From positions 23,090,207 through 23,154,206 of the forward strand of contig OY783208.1 of assembly GCA_963678705.1 (NCBI GenBank): 64,000 nt of DNA. Reading direction: 5' to 3'. Below are positions 1 through 11,506 of the stretch, piece by piece (positions within the stretch are counted from its first letter, which is position 1; every line of letters starts with the position of its first letter). This DNA is from Panorpa germanica. Taxonomy: Eukaryota; Arthropoda; Insecta; Mecoptera; Panorpidae. A program made the translations under genes and the position numbers. The notes beneath the pieces are model-generated. The model had not been told where the DNA came from. It saw only the letters and a list, made by a program, of their open reading frames with translations, and did no database searches.

Positions 1-115
1 ATTTGCTCGTCCCTCATGTACTTCGTATTTTGCATTTCGTATTACCGAGAGATAAACTTTTTGCATTGACGGTACGTCCTGTACCTCCTTAAAGGGGACT
101 ATTAAACTATCCTCT
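1..115 (+). repeat. Repeat family F, copy 1
   Basis: The stretch with CGTATTACCGAGAGATAAAC and a following GTACGTCCTGTACCTCCTT recurs at 11360-11440 and, inverted, at about 49700-49790. The left part may continue outside the window. Confidence 0.7.
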
Positions 116-177
116 TAAGATAATAATAACAGCGAGTGGTTTAATTTCGATTAATGTTTGTTGTTGTTCCATTACAG

Positions 178-3100
178 GTAGTAGAGGATTTCAAGAAGGA
201 AAATTGCTATTTAAAACAAGAGAGTAGGGATCTGAAGGAAGAACTCGATGAACTGTACAGTCGATCACGTGAAAATACAAATTCTACTTCTCTAGATTAC
301 TGTAATGTAAATAAAAGTTTGGAGGATGAACTCATGGAGGCAGCAAATGAACAGAACGATCAAGAAATGCTGAAAATGATTGAAGATATCGACAGGAAGC
401 CATGCCTGTGGGCGAACTCTACCTTCAGGGATTCTGGAATTGGACACCAATCTCTAAGTCATGAATTTAAAGAGGTAATTTAGAAATTAGTCACTGTTTT
501 TATCCTTAGCCTGATTGCACACTCAATGCTATATTATTTTTTAAAAGAGATCTACAATTATTTTATTTTAATTTTTCTGCCAAATTTAAATTACATATCA
601 TTATGATTAATTACATTTCATTTGTGTTCCTTATTCTATCTACTTATTCTCCCTCCTGTTTCTACTCTGCCATTTCTGCCTCTTTCCTCGCTCCTTCCCT
701 CTATCTCCGCCATCCACCTCTTCCCTTCAATAACTGCACAATCTTCTTTTCACCTTTTACTCTTTTCTCACATGAATGACCAATAGATTTCATTTTATCT
801 ACATCTTATAATACACAACTAGCCTTTACCCCCGTCCATTTGGCGTGTATAATTTAAATCCAATAAAATAATTCGTAATTACATTTCATATTTAATTCTA
901 TTTTTAAACTGAAATAATAAACTCGCACAATAATAAAATAATTTTTCAATTTATCAAAATAAAAAATATTTTCAATTTATGCGTTATTTGACCAACTTTT
1001 TTTCAAAATTTAGGTTTTTATTTTTCGATTCGTAAATACATTAACTAGGTTAGCCTATATACAAAATTTCAACTTTTTAGCACAATTTTTACTCTCGGCA
1101 AATACTGCCCCCGTGCCCCCAAATAAAATTTTGAAATTTTGAATTTTTTATTAATAATAATATACTTAATTATTTTAGAATTCAGAATATGAAGTTTCTC
1201 CAAAGTTCCTTACCGGGCCCCCGAATTTCTTCAACCCCCCCTTTTTTAATTTTCGAATTTCTAATTTTTGAGAAATATCAGCATTGAATACCTTAATACA
1301 CATGCAAAATTTCAACTTTCTATCTTATACGAATTAAAAGTAATACAGCAAAAAAGTGCTCTTTTTTTTTAATTTTTTCAAAATTACGGGTTTCCAAGAA
1401 ATTCATTGAAAAATCCAGGGACGCCAAAAGTCTTAGAATTTTCTTAGTTTTAGAAAGTCTTAGCATCTGAATTAAAGTAACAAAACCAAATATTGGCCCA
1501 AACTTTTATGGTAAAGAATCGAGCACTTATTTTCTATTTGAATAACCAATTATAATGTTGTTATAATGGGATTGTGTCCTATGTCTTAATTTCTATAAAA
1601 CTGTTCTATATATTGATAAAGTGGGTTACTAGAACTCCTTATATGTTAAGAGATATTAACAAGTAAAAAAGTCATCTTATCAACGTTGTGAAACATTCCG
1701 CTAAGTTGCTATCTCTTTTATACAATAGAGCGTAAAAGAAAGAGATAGTATATTCATGACAGACCTCTTATAAATCTCACAAATAACTGACTTATCCCTT
1801 ATTAGACGAACATGCTACGTCATAAATATGGCCGACATCTCTAGCGCTAAAACTACAATTCAAATGTTTAATTGCTATAAGTGTTTTATATATTTTATTT
1901 CTAGGTTACTGGATTAGAAGAAGAACCAGTATCTGATGTAGAACTAGAAGAAGAAAAAGAAATGGAACATAAGATGGAAGTGTCGTCGCTTTACCGTACA
2001 GAAATTAGAGTGAATTTCTCAAACGAGCCGCTCTGTAATCAATTTGACACTAAGGTGACGTTGTTACAAACAGCTTCCACGATTGGTTCGATAAAAGATT
2101 CAAAGCAATGGGAAAAATTTGAGTTATTGACATTACAGGAGAATAATAAGGTAAGCAAATATACTCAACACATGTACAAATCTTTTGTAATATACTAGTA
2201 GTATATAGATATAGACAATACTAATGGTTAAAGTTAAATGATCAAATTTGAGGTTAGAAATAAAATGTAATGTAACAGAAGTAAAAATGACGTCATATTT
2301 CACATTTATTAGTCAACTTTAAGCATAAATCCTGTCTATTTTTTTATAAAAGGTTGTATAAGGTATATTACGTGTGATTTGTACATGTTTTCACTATAAT
2401 AAAAACATCGTAGAATATACGAAAGTGCAATAGTTTTTTTATAAGATTCAAAACAAAAGGTGTAGCTATATTGAATAATTACCACGATCTTACAGCTGGC
2501 CAACATAATTTGATTATAACAATTGTTCTCTTGGTTTCAGGTCTTGCTAAAAGAAAACACAAAACTACAAAAACGTGTCCAAGATACCTTGGATCTTACT
2601 AAAGAATTAAATGAAGCAAAGAACACAAATCAGAATAGTTACAATGAGTTGGAACAAAACTATTCCGAACTAAGTCAAAGACTTGAACAAAAGCAGAGAT
2701 TTTTGAAACTTTTAGAAGATCAGCTCATAAGAGTTTATTTTACTCCCGCACCTATCACAACCAATAAAAAGCCCAAGTAAGTCTAATTATGAACCATTTG
2801 TTGATTTATATAAAATTGCACCGTATATTGATAAAGTTGGCTATCATAACCTCAAATATACAATCACTTTTATCCAACTAGCAATATTATAAAAGTTATT
2901 AACAATTGAAATACTCATTCCTTCTTCCTCACTACCATTTGCGAACTTTTACCATCACTGTTAAACAAGAGAAGTGCAAAAGAGATGCAGAATTAAACGT
3001 CAAAGCTATAGCAGCTGTTGACTCGATTTGTGTGCTTGTAGATAATTTATTTTATAACCAACAAATTGACAAAACATTTATTTGTTGCAGGAATTCGTTC

Positions 3101-4547
3101 AAAGCAAAATTGAGGAAATTTGTAAAGCGGAACACCACGTGTTCGGTAAGTAATCACATTTAAACATAATGGGCTTGTGTCCTATGTCTTAATTTCTATA
3201 AAAGTGTACCACAAATCCCAGTAAACATTTTGGAGTAAATTCTACTTAATTTCTATTACATATCATGAGTTTTTTGTCTGGAACGCGTTCGTTTTCTATT
3301 CAGTCGTTCATAGGAAATGCGCTTTTTATGACCTACAGAGATCGCAACGACGGTTCACTGCTGAATTAAAAGCGGTTTATGATTTATGACCTGAGTTATA
3401 AACTTGAAACTAGCAGGGGTATAAAACTTAATGGAATTCTACTTTTTAAAGTCTGCAAAATATAAATATTTAAATGAAGAAATAAATAGATGTAATCTTT
3501 AGTACGGATCGTGATTTTTTTAATGAATATTATTCATCTTCAACAATACTCGTTACATTAGTTTTTTACATTGTTTTGGTGATTCAAAAATCCACGATCG
3601 GCAGGTCTGCGTTAGGTTTAAAACCTCTGTCTTAGCATCGCTGGTTAGAGTATTCGTTTAAACAGAATATATTCGGAGATTGTAGGAGACAGCGTGTGCC
3701 TATTACCATTAAAGAAATATTTGTTGAAAAAGGATAAGCATATACTTTAAACATACTGTACTGAACGAAATACTATACAAGTATACAAGTGTAACGGTGA
3801 AAAATATATTTTACTTGTCTAACCGCATCTCGTTTCTCTCTCACTTTGGAATGAAAATGAACTAAACAAATATATATCCTAGTGTGAAAGAAACAACTGC
3901 TACTTAATGAATGATGTTGGAAAAAGAAAGAATATTATTATGAAAAAATTCTAACACTAACACAAAATCTGTGACAGGTAGAGAACTTGTAAAGCGTTAG
4001 AATAGAATTGTACGAGTGACTCGAACGTCACTAAATAGGGCACTTTACCAAATTGTTTACTGGGAAATATGGCCGACATCTCTAACGTTAAAACTACAAT
4101 TCTAATTTTTAATTGGTATATCTCCGTCAACATTTAGCCCTTAAAAATGAGTTCAAATGTAAATTATCAATAAATTTTGGCAGCCTTTGAAGATTATCTC
4201 TAATTTTACCCAAATTCTTTTTCCAGCATATGTGCCCTTCATTGAACGAGGATAGTGGTGATGATCTTCCAATCATTGCCGCCAGAAATTATATTAAGGA
4301 AGTAGACGGATATCAAGAGAAAAGGAGAAGTGAGAAGGAAACCATTAGCTCCTCCGACAGTGAAACACCTAGTGATAACGTTGGTCAAATAACCTACGAA
4401 GACGGTGCAGTTGCAGACCCGAGTTGCATCAATTTAACTCGAGATGTCAAACCAGCTAAAAGAAAAACCAAGCAAAAGTCAAAGTTTAATTTAAGCTTGG
4501 TAAGGATTAAACGCTACCTGGGATTAGAGCCTTCGAATAGAAAGTAA
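178..4547 (+). CDS. Coiled-coil protein, 3' part (5' exons lie before the window)
   Basis: Five coding exons fit together with matching phases: 178-474, 1905-2150, 2541-2776, 3091-3145 and 4227-4547, giving 384 residues and a stop at 4545-4547. Each junction has a clear AG acceptor and GT donor (for example GTAAGT after 2776 and 3145). The first three exons are rich in heptad-like Leu/Lys/Glu sequence, as in a long coiled coil; the motif DSGIGHQ lies near the end of the first exon. The last exon is acidic and Ser-rich, then ends in a basic tail (AKRKTKQKSK). I do not recognise the family. The tiny fourth exon is the least certain: in another frame it reads EFVQSKIEEICK, but only the NSFKAKL frame joins the long ORF of exon 5. 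Introns carry D, A, C and A/B element copies. Confidence 0.7.
819..1460 (+). mobile_element. Family D element, degraded copy
   Basis: Begins CTAGCCTTTACCCCCGT and continues with the D-family interior (GTTATTTGACCAAC, CTCGGCAAATACTGCCCCC, GTCTTAGAATTTT). No matching right end is clear. It lies in the first intron of the coiled-coil gene. Confidence 0.6.
1565..1880 (+). mobile_element. Family A MITE, partial
   Basis: Starts AATGGGATTGTGTCCTATG and follows the A consensus, with the variant interior holding CTATCTCTTTTATACAA and its inverted partner; the right end is missing. Lies just before the acceptor at 1904. Confidence 0.8.
2200..2483. mobile_element. Family C MITE, partial
   Basis: The right end TGTAGCTATATTGAATAATTACC and the interior (GGTTAAAGTTAAAT, ACATTTATTAGTCAACTTTA) match other C copies; the left end is gone. 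It lies in an intron of the coiled-coil gene. Confidence 0.7.
3168..4137 (+). mobile_element. Family A MITE interrupted by a family B element
   Basis: An internally shortened A copy starts AATGGGCTTGTGTCC at 3168 and resumes after the B element as AAATATGGCCGACATC to TCCGTCAACATTTAG. The B element at 3217-4064 is therefore the younger insertion; AAAT stands on both sides of it. Confidence 0.8.
3217..4064 (+). mobile_element. Family B element, copy 1 (complete)
   Basis: Ends are CCCAGTAAACATTTTGG and CCAAATTGTTTACTGGG, an inverted pair. The interior is almost the same as at 41468-42326 and 62052-62872. No ORF of a transposase is seen, so it is non-autonomous. Confidence 0.85.
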
Positions 4548-4675
4548 AAGGTTGGTTATTTTGAATTAATTGTGGTAACATTTTTCTGCAAGGTACTATG
4601 CCAAATTTGAACAAGATCGGTCAACTTGTTTGTTCACAGCAGCTAGATTCAGTAGTGCAGTTTGTATATAAGAAC

Positions 4676-4925
4676 AATGGGCTTGTGTCCTATGTCTTAA
4701 TTTCTATAAAACTGTACTATATATTGATAAAGTGTGTTACTAGAACTCCTTATATGTTAAGAGATATTAACAATTAAGGGATTCAACGTTGTACACATTC
4801 CAAATGCATGTGACATCACAATCCTTGTGTAAGGTTACCAACCTTACAGCTCATAAATCTCTGCTATATGTATTTATATATCAAAATATCAAATATTATA
4901 TACAGCTATTTCAAGGAACAATCAA
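4676..4925 (+). mobile_element. Family A MITE, left part joined to repeat E
   Basis: Follows the A consensus from AATGGGCTTGTGTCC to TTTCAAGGAACAATCAA, where it switches abruptly to the E repeat. Confidence 0.8.
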
Positions 4926-5236
4926 CTGTCACTTTCGACGCATGCGCATAGAGAACAAATATGAATATATACCTTTCTCTTTCGCACACATTTTGGGTCC
5001 AGGATTCTCTTCATATATATATGCTCTAAGGTGCGCATGCGTCGTTAGTAATATAAATTTTGACAGTTCGATTGAATGTGGAATAATTAAAATTGCTGTT
5101 TTTAATAACAATTAGTAATAGAAATTGTTTTTACTTCTTTATTTTTGACAAACTGACATTGAACTTCTTTTAAAAATAAATCCTACTGCATTTTGACAGA
5201 TTGTCACGTTTTGGAGGTTAGAATATCATATAGTTT
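4926..5236 (+). repeat. Repeat E, copy 1
   Basis: Starts CTGTCACTTTCGACGCATGC. The part from 5033 (GCGCATGCGTCGTTA) to 5236 is nearly identical to 63264-63466; the first 110 bases resemble 28277-28385 and, inverted, 63905-64000. Confidence 0.75.
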
Positions 5237-5372
5237 ATTTTTAATTTAGAATATAATTGGATCTTGTAAGATTAGAAATAACTTTTAAAGATTAGGATAT
5301 GCTAGAGAAAATATATTTTCAGTTGATTACTAATTGAGGAGAAATTAATTAATGTGTCTTTATTATTTTCAG

Positions 5373-5418
5373 AGCTCCAACTAATGCGGAAATTGAGAAA
5401 TGGACAAAAAACTTGTAA
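5373..5418 (+). other. Candidate alternative terminal exon
   Basis: A good acceptor (TTATTATTTTCAG) is followed by a short frame reading APTNAEIEKWTKNL and a stop at 5416-5418. It would join in phase to the donor at 2777 of the coiled-coil gene (both phase 2). There is no other support, so it may be a chance match or the end of an alternative transcript. Confidence 0.25.
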
Positions 5419-5722
5419 AATGAAATGCATACAAGTAAATGTGTAAAAATGTATATATTATAGTAAGGATTGTATGGTGTTGAGTAATTTAATTTACATA
5501 AGTTAGTTTATAAGTTTGACGTTGTAAAAATTATAATAAGTAGTAATAAAAAAATTTACAAATAAACGTATTCCTTTTTTTTTGTGAGAGCTGTAATTTT
5601 AAAAATAAGCAAAATAAACTTATTATGCAGTTATTTTCGAGATAGCAGCGGAACGAGCGCTGTGAAGCCCAAGAACAGAAGGATATATTTAGGTTTGCCT
5701 TTTTTGAATAATTAAAATGCAA

Positions 5723-6298
5723 AATTCTATAAAAGTGTACTACATATTGATAAAGTGGGTTACTAGAACCTCAAATGTTCAATTATTTTTTAATAACTCC
5801 TGATATGTTAAGAGATATTAACAATTAAAAAAGTCATTTTGTCTCTTTAATTATTAAAGGGATTCAATATTGTACACATTCCAAGTGCATGTGACATCAC
5901 AATCCTTGTGTAAGGTTACCAACCTTACAGCTCATAAATCTCTGCTATATGTATTTATATATCAAAATATCAAATATTATTTACAGCTATTTCAAGGAAC
6001 AATCAAATTTCAATATTATGTCTGCCTTAGCAGGGTTAAATAAAATAAAAACTTATTATTCTTTGACTTGACTTGATTATTTGACTACCAACAGCTACAA
6101 AAAGTTACCACAGCACTGACTACACAGCTACTCAATAAATAACTGACGTTAAAATGCATTTCACGTCATACAAATATGGCCGACCATTTCTAGCGCTAAA
6201 ACTACAATTCAAACTTTTAATTACTATATCTCCGTCAACATTTAGATATTTAATTAAATAGACACGTCGATATACGTTTATTAACATTTATTTCCATC
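5723..6298 (+). mobile_element. Family A MITE, nearly full length
   Basis: Lacks the first bases (begins AATTCTATAAAAGTG) but has the rest, including CTTTGACTTGACTTGATTA and TATCTCCGTCAACATTTAG. Confidence 0.8.
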
Positions 6299-6621
6299 AG
6301 AAATAAAAAAAACGGCATCTAACCTAGAAAAAGAGTACACAATTTTATTTATTCAACATGAAAGTGATATACAGTTACAAGTATTTTTACACAAACATTC
6401 CTAGGCCTGTCATGTGTTCTATTTGCTCTCCTAGAGTAGAAAAATTAGTGTTCATGTACGAATACATGAATGTTTGTCCTGAGAGCTACGTGTTCGTATA
6501 TGAATACCAAATTATAAACAGAACAAGTCAAATAATAATCGTCTAGTATAATCGTATTTAAGTTTGAATACTACTTAGATTAGGTGTTACTTAAGTTGCA
6601 TAACATTCAGGGGTAGGACTT

Positions 6622-6623
<2 letters not shown>

Positions 6624-6655
<32 letters not shown>
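6624..6655. repeat. (AT)n microsatellite
   Basis: About 16 uninterrupted AT units. Confidence 0.95.
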
Positions 6656-6656
<1 letters not shown>

Positions 6657-6710
6657 TGTCTTTTATACGTAGAATACGTTCAATACTCCTTTTAAGATAC
6701 TAAATTTTAA

Positions 6711-6950
6711 GATTTCTTCGTTCCACATACTATTTGTATTATTTGAATCGAAAGCTTGATGTTTTCTGAACCATATTCAATTGAAATAATAATTTTCTCC
6801 ATTAGATACTTACATGAAATTTTCAATCAAATGCACAAGTTAATGAATCTCCATATACTTGTACGTGAAATTTACATTTTTTAAAACTAATTAATTCCTT
6901 AAAGTTTCGAAAACCTACCCTTATTTAATTTTTTTATTAATTATTAATTA
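6711..6950 (+). repeat. Repeat J, copy 1
   Basis: The block from GATTTCTTCGTTCCACATAC through AATGCACAAGTTAATGAA, and a tail with CCTACCCTTATTTAATTTTT, recurs at 47378-47585 in the same orientation. Family unknown. Confidence 0.75.
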
Positions 6951-7637
6951 TCGCTGAATAAATTTATAAGTTATATTCCAAGCAAAAAATTAACACTACC
7001 CAAAAATAGTAGAGTTGAAAATAGTACAGGAAAACTATTTGTCAAATTGACATTTCTCCAAATTTATTAATTATACGAGTGCTTACTAGAATTATGCAAA
7101 AAACTAAATTAATGAGGTAATTTATTAAATTTAAGTTCAATTCAATAAAATATATATTTGGGAAAGTATTTAAAGCTTGTAAATAAAATTTTAACCTCTA
7201 AAATATACCTACCGTTTCAAGTTCTATATGTTTGTAATTATACTATTCTAATAAAATATGCAAATAGTTTTCTGTCTGCTTAATGTTTGATTGAATTTGA
7301 TGAATAAATATCTATAGATAACTGTAAAATTCTATTTTAGATAACTTAAGATAGCCCACATAAAAACAACGAATTATCCTGTTAGATATTTGCTGTCAAA
7401 AACATAACCTGCAAAACTTATTGATTTTCTACAATCATTATAGAAATTAATTGTGTAAATTTTTCTAAAAACTGTAAAAACAGAAACAACTAGCAATATC
7501 TTAGATCCGCGAAAAGGTATTTTGATTTAAAAAAACAGAGAAATTGGTCATAAAAGTGATGGTTTTTATGTCACATTGCTTACACAGTATTTAACTTCAA
7601 TTCGTTTCTAATATTTCAGCTAATTGCTTTAGAGAAA

Positions 7638-8567
7638 ATGAATAAGTTTCTTAAGATAAAACCTGCGGCTATTAGAGTTAAACCAGAAGTAAAGATTGAG
7701 GAAGATTTAAGTGAAGAAAATCCTGTACAAAAAGAAGGAGCTGTTATAAAATTAGAATCGGAGGAAACGGAATTAGACAGTCCTGTTGATTATATAGTGG
7801 AGTGTTTTTCAAAAGAAGAAGTACAAGATTCTAATCCAAGAGTTTTTGCTACAAAAAATCACTTAATAGAGCACGAAATTAAAATAGATTTTCAATGTGA
7901 CGTTTGTGAAAAAATATTTATACGAAAGAACAATTTAAAGTCACATTTGCTGTCACATGTTTCAAGAAATATTAAAAAACGTCGTCAACAGTGTAGTTTA
8001 TGTACAAAATCATTTAAAACAGTTAAAACATTTAAAGTTCATTTAAAAATGCATTCTCCAGAAAGTGTTTTTCAATGTTCATTATGTGATCAACCATTTA
8101 GTTTTGTGTGTTATCTTAATAGTCATTTAATTTCACATTCCGGAAGAGGAGAACTTGACTGTGAACAATGTAATAAATCACTTAACCTAAAAAAAGTTCT
8201 TAAAAATTATAAAACGCAGTGTAATAAAAGACGTTACAAATGTTTACTTTGTAATAAAATATTTTTTAATAGTGGGACATTAACAATCCATTTTACACAA
8301 CATTCTGATGAAATTAAATTCAATTGTTTGAATTGTGATCATTTATACATATTTTCTAGTTATCTGAGCCCATTTGTGATTACCGGATCTGGAAAAAATA
8401 CGTTAAAATGTTCAGTGTGTTACAGGGTGTTTAAATTGGAGGAAAATTTTAAGCAACATATGGATACTCATGTTAATAAAATGCAAAGTATTGAAGATTG
8501 TAGAGATACATGGAAAAATAATGTGAAGACGCTAAAAACATATGGATCAAAAAATAAGAAAGATTAA
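7638..8567 (+). CDS. ZnF-1: C2H2 zinc-finger protein with decayed fingers
   Basis: A 309-residue single coding exon. A splice acceptor (AATATTTCAG, exon from 7620) just before the ATG points to a 5' non-coding exon upstream. The first 80 residues are acidic with lysine-x-glutamate motifs (VKPEVKIEED, VIKLESEE). About seven C2H2 units follow between residues 84 and 280; five keep both Cys and both His, while the fourth (LKNYKTQC) and sixth (SPFVITG) have lost the zinc-binding histidines. Linkers are HSxx-type, not TGEKP. The C terminus TLKTYGSKNKK matches ZnF-2. An AATAAA at 8578-8583 follows the stop by 11 bases. By family it is probably a nuclear DNA-binding regulator; the target is unknown. 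Confidence 0.85.
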   Translation: MNKFLKIKPAAIRVKPEVKIEEDLSEENPVQKEGAVIKLESEETELDSPVDYIVECFSKEEVQDSNPRVFATKNHLIEHEIKIDFQCDVCEKIFIRKNNLKSHLLSHVSRNIKKRRQQCSLCTKSFKTVKTFKVHLKMHSPESVFQCSLCDQPFSFVCYLNSHLISHSGRGELDCEQCNKSLNLKKVLKNYKTQCNKRRYKCLLCNKIFFNSGTLTIHFTQHSDEIKFNCLNCDHLYIFSSYLSPFVITGSGKNTLKCSVCYRVFKLEENFKQHMDTHVNKMQSIEDCRDTWKNNVKTLKTYGSKNKKD

Positions 8568-8577
8568 ACATCGCTGC

Positions 8578-8583
8578 AATAAA
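8578..8583 (+). terminator. Poly(A) signal of ZnF-1
   Basis: A canonical AATAAA eleven bases after the stop codon. Confidence 0.6.
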
Positions 8584-8589
8584 GTGGGT

Positions 8590-9205
8590 TAAAAGGGGGG
8601 GTACAACGTATTAAGTTTATTGTGTGAAAATTTGAAGTCGATTGGAGTAAAACTGTCGGAGATATAGAGTTTTAAGTCTTCACCTCTTTCTTTGAAACTT
8701 TTAAACGCGTTTTTCTCACACTTAGCTTTTTCAGAGTCTAGCTCAAAATCTACTGCACCGATCCGCAATGAAATTTTGCACACTCTTTCTTTACATAAAT
8801 GCCGAGGTAACGCTGTCGAGCTTTTCCTTTTTTTTTTTAACTTAAACGTATTTTTTAAATAATAAAGTTTCTGATCGGTATTTTGACTTCTAAGTGCTGT
8901 AAAAAATTTAAAAATCAATAAAAATAAAGAAAACTCGACAAGGTGTGCTGCAGAAACTTATCAATTAATGAAATCATTTTGGTTTTTTGATTTCAAATAA
9001 TCCAGTGATGAGTTATGAGGGACACCGCAATGAAACTTTTTTTTGTGACGTCAGCGGAGATTCGCTGTCAATGGTTCATTTCTTGATATTTATTTATGAA
9101 AATTTCACAAAGTATTCTTTAAATGTTATTTTATCATGTAGTAATTATAGAAATAATAATATATTAACTGTGCCCTCAAAAAACATTATCGAAATTTTAT
9201 TTTAA
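8590..9205. repeat. Repeat-like block downstream of ZnF-1
   Basis: The right part (about 9030-9190, TTTCATTTCTTGATATTTAT and onward) is clearly related to 20040-20180. The left part carries a minus-strand open frame of 109 residues (8589-8918) with no recognisable domain; I take it as repeat sequence rather than a gene. Confidence 0.5.
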
Positions 9206-9554
9206 TGCTATTTCAAGTAACAATAAAATTTCAATATTATGTCTGCTTTAGCAGGATTAAATAATATAAAAACTTATTATTCTTTGACTTGACTTGATTA
9301 TTTGACTACCAACAGCTACAAAACATTACCACAGCACTGACCTACTCAACAAATAACTGACTTAAAATGCATATCACGTCATACAAATATGGCCGACCAT
9401 TTCTAGCGCTAAAACTACAATTCAAACTTTTAATTGCTATATCTCTGTCAACATTTAGATATTTAATAAAATAGACACCAATACACATTTATTAACACAA
9501 TTTCAATTAACAATTGGAAAACCGACCACTAAAAAATGAGGACACAAGTCCATT
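9206..9554 (+). mobile_element. Family A MITE, right part
   Basis: Follows the A consensus from CTATTTCAAG to the right end GAGGACACAAGTCCATT. Confidence 0.85.
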
Positions 9555-10647
9555 AGGCTTAGGTTCATAAACCCTTTGCGAGGATGTGTTGTTATTAACA
9601 GCATAAATAGTCGCTGGAAAGCGTTCAGCTGTCAAACAAAATTACTTTTACAAGTGTTTACGAGAATTATATTTATGTTTACAGTTTGCAATATTAATAA
9701 ATAAAATAATTAGAAGCTAAAGTTATACTTACAAAAACAATTATATAGCCTACAAGGAATATAAATATTTCATTTATACAAATAAGGTAAGTTTCTTATA
9801 AATAATAATACATTTTATCATATAACATAACCTCATTTATAAACATTTTTAATTGTTACTAACTAGGGATAAGTTATTCTTAATTTTTTCATTGCTGTAT
9901 CATTCTGGAGTAATTAATTTAATATTTATATTTATGTTATTTTTCTTGATAGTGCACGTAGTTTGATATTTTGCATGTTTCACGAGATAACAAGTGTTCT
10001 ACATTTCATGAAATTGTTTACAAGATTTTTTTTAAGACTCTTTTAAATTATATATATGTCAGTCGCGTTAGAAAACAAAACTAAGAAAATTACAATTTTT
10101 GCAGCACTTTAAAAACTGTAGGTTAACATGTCTTGATAGTTGAAAAAGATAAACTTATCGAAAAATAGTACAATAACATTTGTTGTCATAAGTTTTGTTT
10201 ATACACTTTCTTTGAATACTAAATCTGGCACACTTTTGGAAAGATGCTGTACATAATCTTAATAACAAGCAAGAACATATTATTTTGTCCGAGATCAAAC
10301 TCGAAAACACAACAGTCTGCGTGGAGATTTATAGAGGATAAATTAGAAAAGTTTTGAATACTTCTATTTACGATTATCACTAGAAAATAGCAAACAATTG
10401 ACTTAAGGACAAATACATGCTGTCTCAACATTTTAGAGACCTAGTTTTCTTTTTAGAACTGATTTAAAACAGCTAATTTCTATATAAATCATAATTTTTA
10501 GTTCAATTTCACCACATAATATAACTTTTAACTATGAAAAAATGGTGACACGGTTTTCAAAAACTACGTATATATAAAAACATATTTTTTGAAACTATTG
10601 GAAAAAGAAAATTATAAAAAGGATACCTATGTATAAATATAATTAAA

Positions 10648-11100
10648 CTAGTGTCGCAAGCGACGATTGTCTTTTGTGTATAAATTGAATTTCAAATATT
10701 CAACATATTAAACTCGTTCCATATTTATTTTACATATAACTAAACTACATGACTAAAAAAATAATTTTTTTTCCATTTGTTCATTATTTGACCAACTTTT
10801 TTCAAAATTTGGGATTTTTTTTTTCGATTTGTAAATTAGGTACCAAAGTTAGTCCATATATAAAATTTGAACGTTCTAGCCCTATTTTTATCCTCGGCAA
10901 AAACCGCCCCTGTGCCCCCTAATAAAATTTTTGAATTTTTAATTTATTTTTCTTAATAACATATTTCATTATTATGTAATCCAAAATTTGAGTTTTCTCC
11001 AAAGTTTCCTACCGGGCCCCCTAATTTTCTCAACACGAGAGAAAAATCCGAGGACGCCAAAAGTCTTAGAATTTTTTTCTCTACGAAATAGGCAATTTTC
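10648..11100 (+). mobile_element. Family D element, partial
   Basis: Starts CTAGTGTCGCAAGCGACGAT and keeps the D interior (GTTATTTGACCAACTTTTTT, CTCGGCAAAAACCGCCCC); the right inverted end is missing. Confidence 0.7.
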
Positions 11101-11359
11101 AAGACAGTTGAAACATTATAATATTGAATAAAAGCAGTAAGAAACAGTAAATATGGAAAAATGGAGAGAAAAATTCAAATTAAAATGAGTTAAACTCCAA
11201 GAAATAAATAAATCATATATTTCTTTTTACAACTTTTTTACAGATATTTAACTTGAATTTGAATTGCATTAATATAAATTTGACATTAATCATTTTAACA
11301 GGCAATAAGCCATTTAATTGGGAATTGAAAGATTCATTTTTAAAGGTACAGCCTTAATA

Positions 11360-11440
11360 TATTTGTTCGTCCCTCATATGTTTCGTATATCACAATTCGT
11401 ATTACCGAGAGATAAACTTTTTGCATTGACTTGCATTATG
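11360..11440 (+). repeat. Repeat family F, copy 2
   Basis: TTGTTCGTCCCTCATATG and CGTATTACCGAGAGATAAAC match 1-70. Confidence 0.7.
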
Positions 11441-11506
11441 TGAGACACATACCATTTTAATATAGCATATATATTTTTCTTGCAGTAAACTTCTAAAAAC
11501 AGCAAA

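Larger units (their letters stand above)
4548..7619. other. Intergenic, mostly repeats
   Basis: Holds A copies at 4676-4925 and 5723-6298, an E repeat at 4926-5236, an (AT)n run at 6624-6655, and repeat J at 6711-6950. The rest (about 5240-5720, 6300-6620 and 6960-7600) is AT-rich and shows no coding signal beyond the small candidate exon at 5373. Confidence 0.7.
9555..11485. other. Intergenic: repeats F and D and unassigned AT-rich DNA
   Basis: About 9555-10440 shows no coding signal. 10441-10620 (TTCAATTTCACCACATAATA) is the inverted counterpart of a block near 50240-50300. A family D copy lies at 10648-11100 and an F repeat at 11360-11440, close to the acceptor of the DUF4806 gene. Confidence 0.6.

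Noticed and set aside
4789-5115. ORF of 108 residues with a hydrophobic N-terminal half
   Set aside because: It spans the junction of an A element and repeat E, so it is chance coding in transposon sequence.
8589-8918. Minus-strand gene of 109 residues downstream of ZnF-1
   Set aside because: No domain, overlaps the poly(A) region of ZnF-1 and lies in repeat-like DNA.
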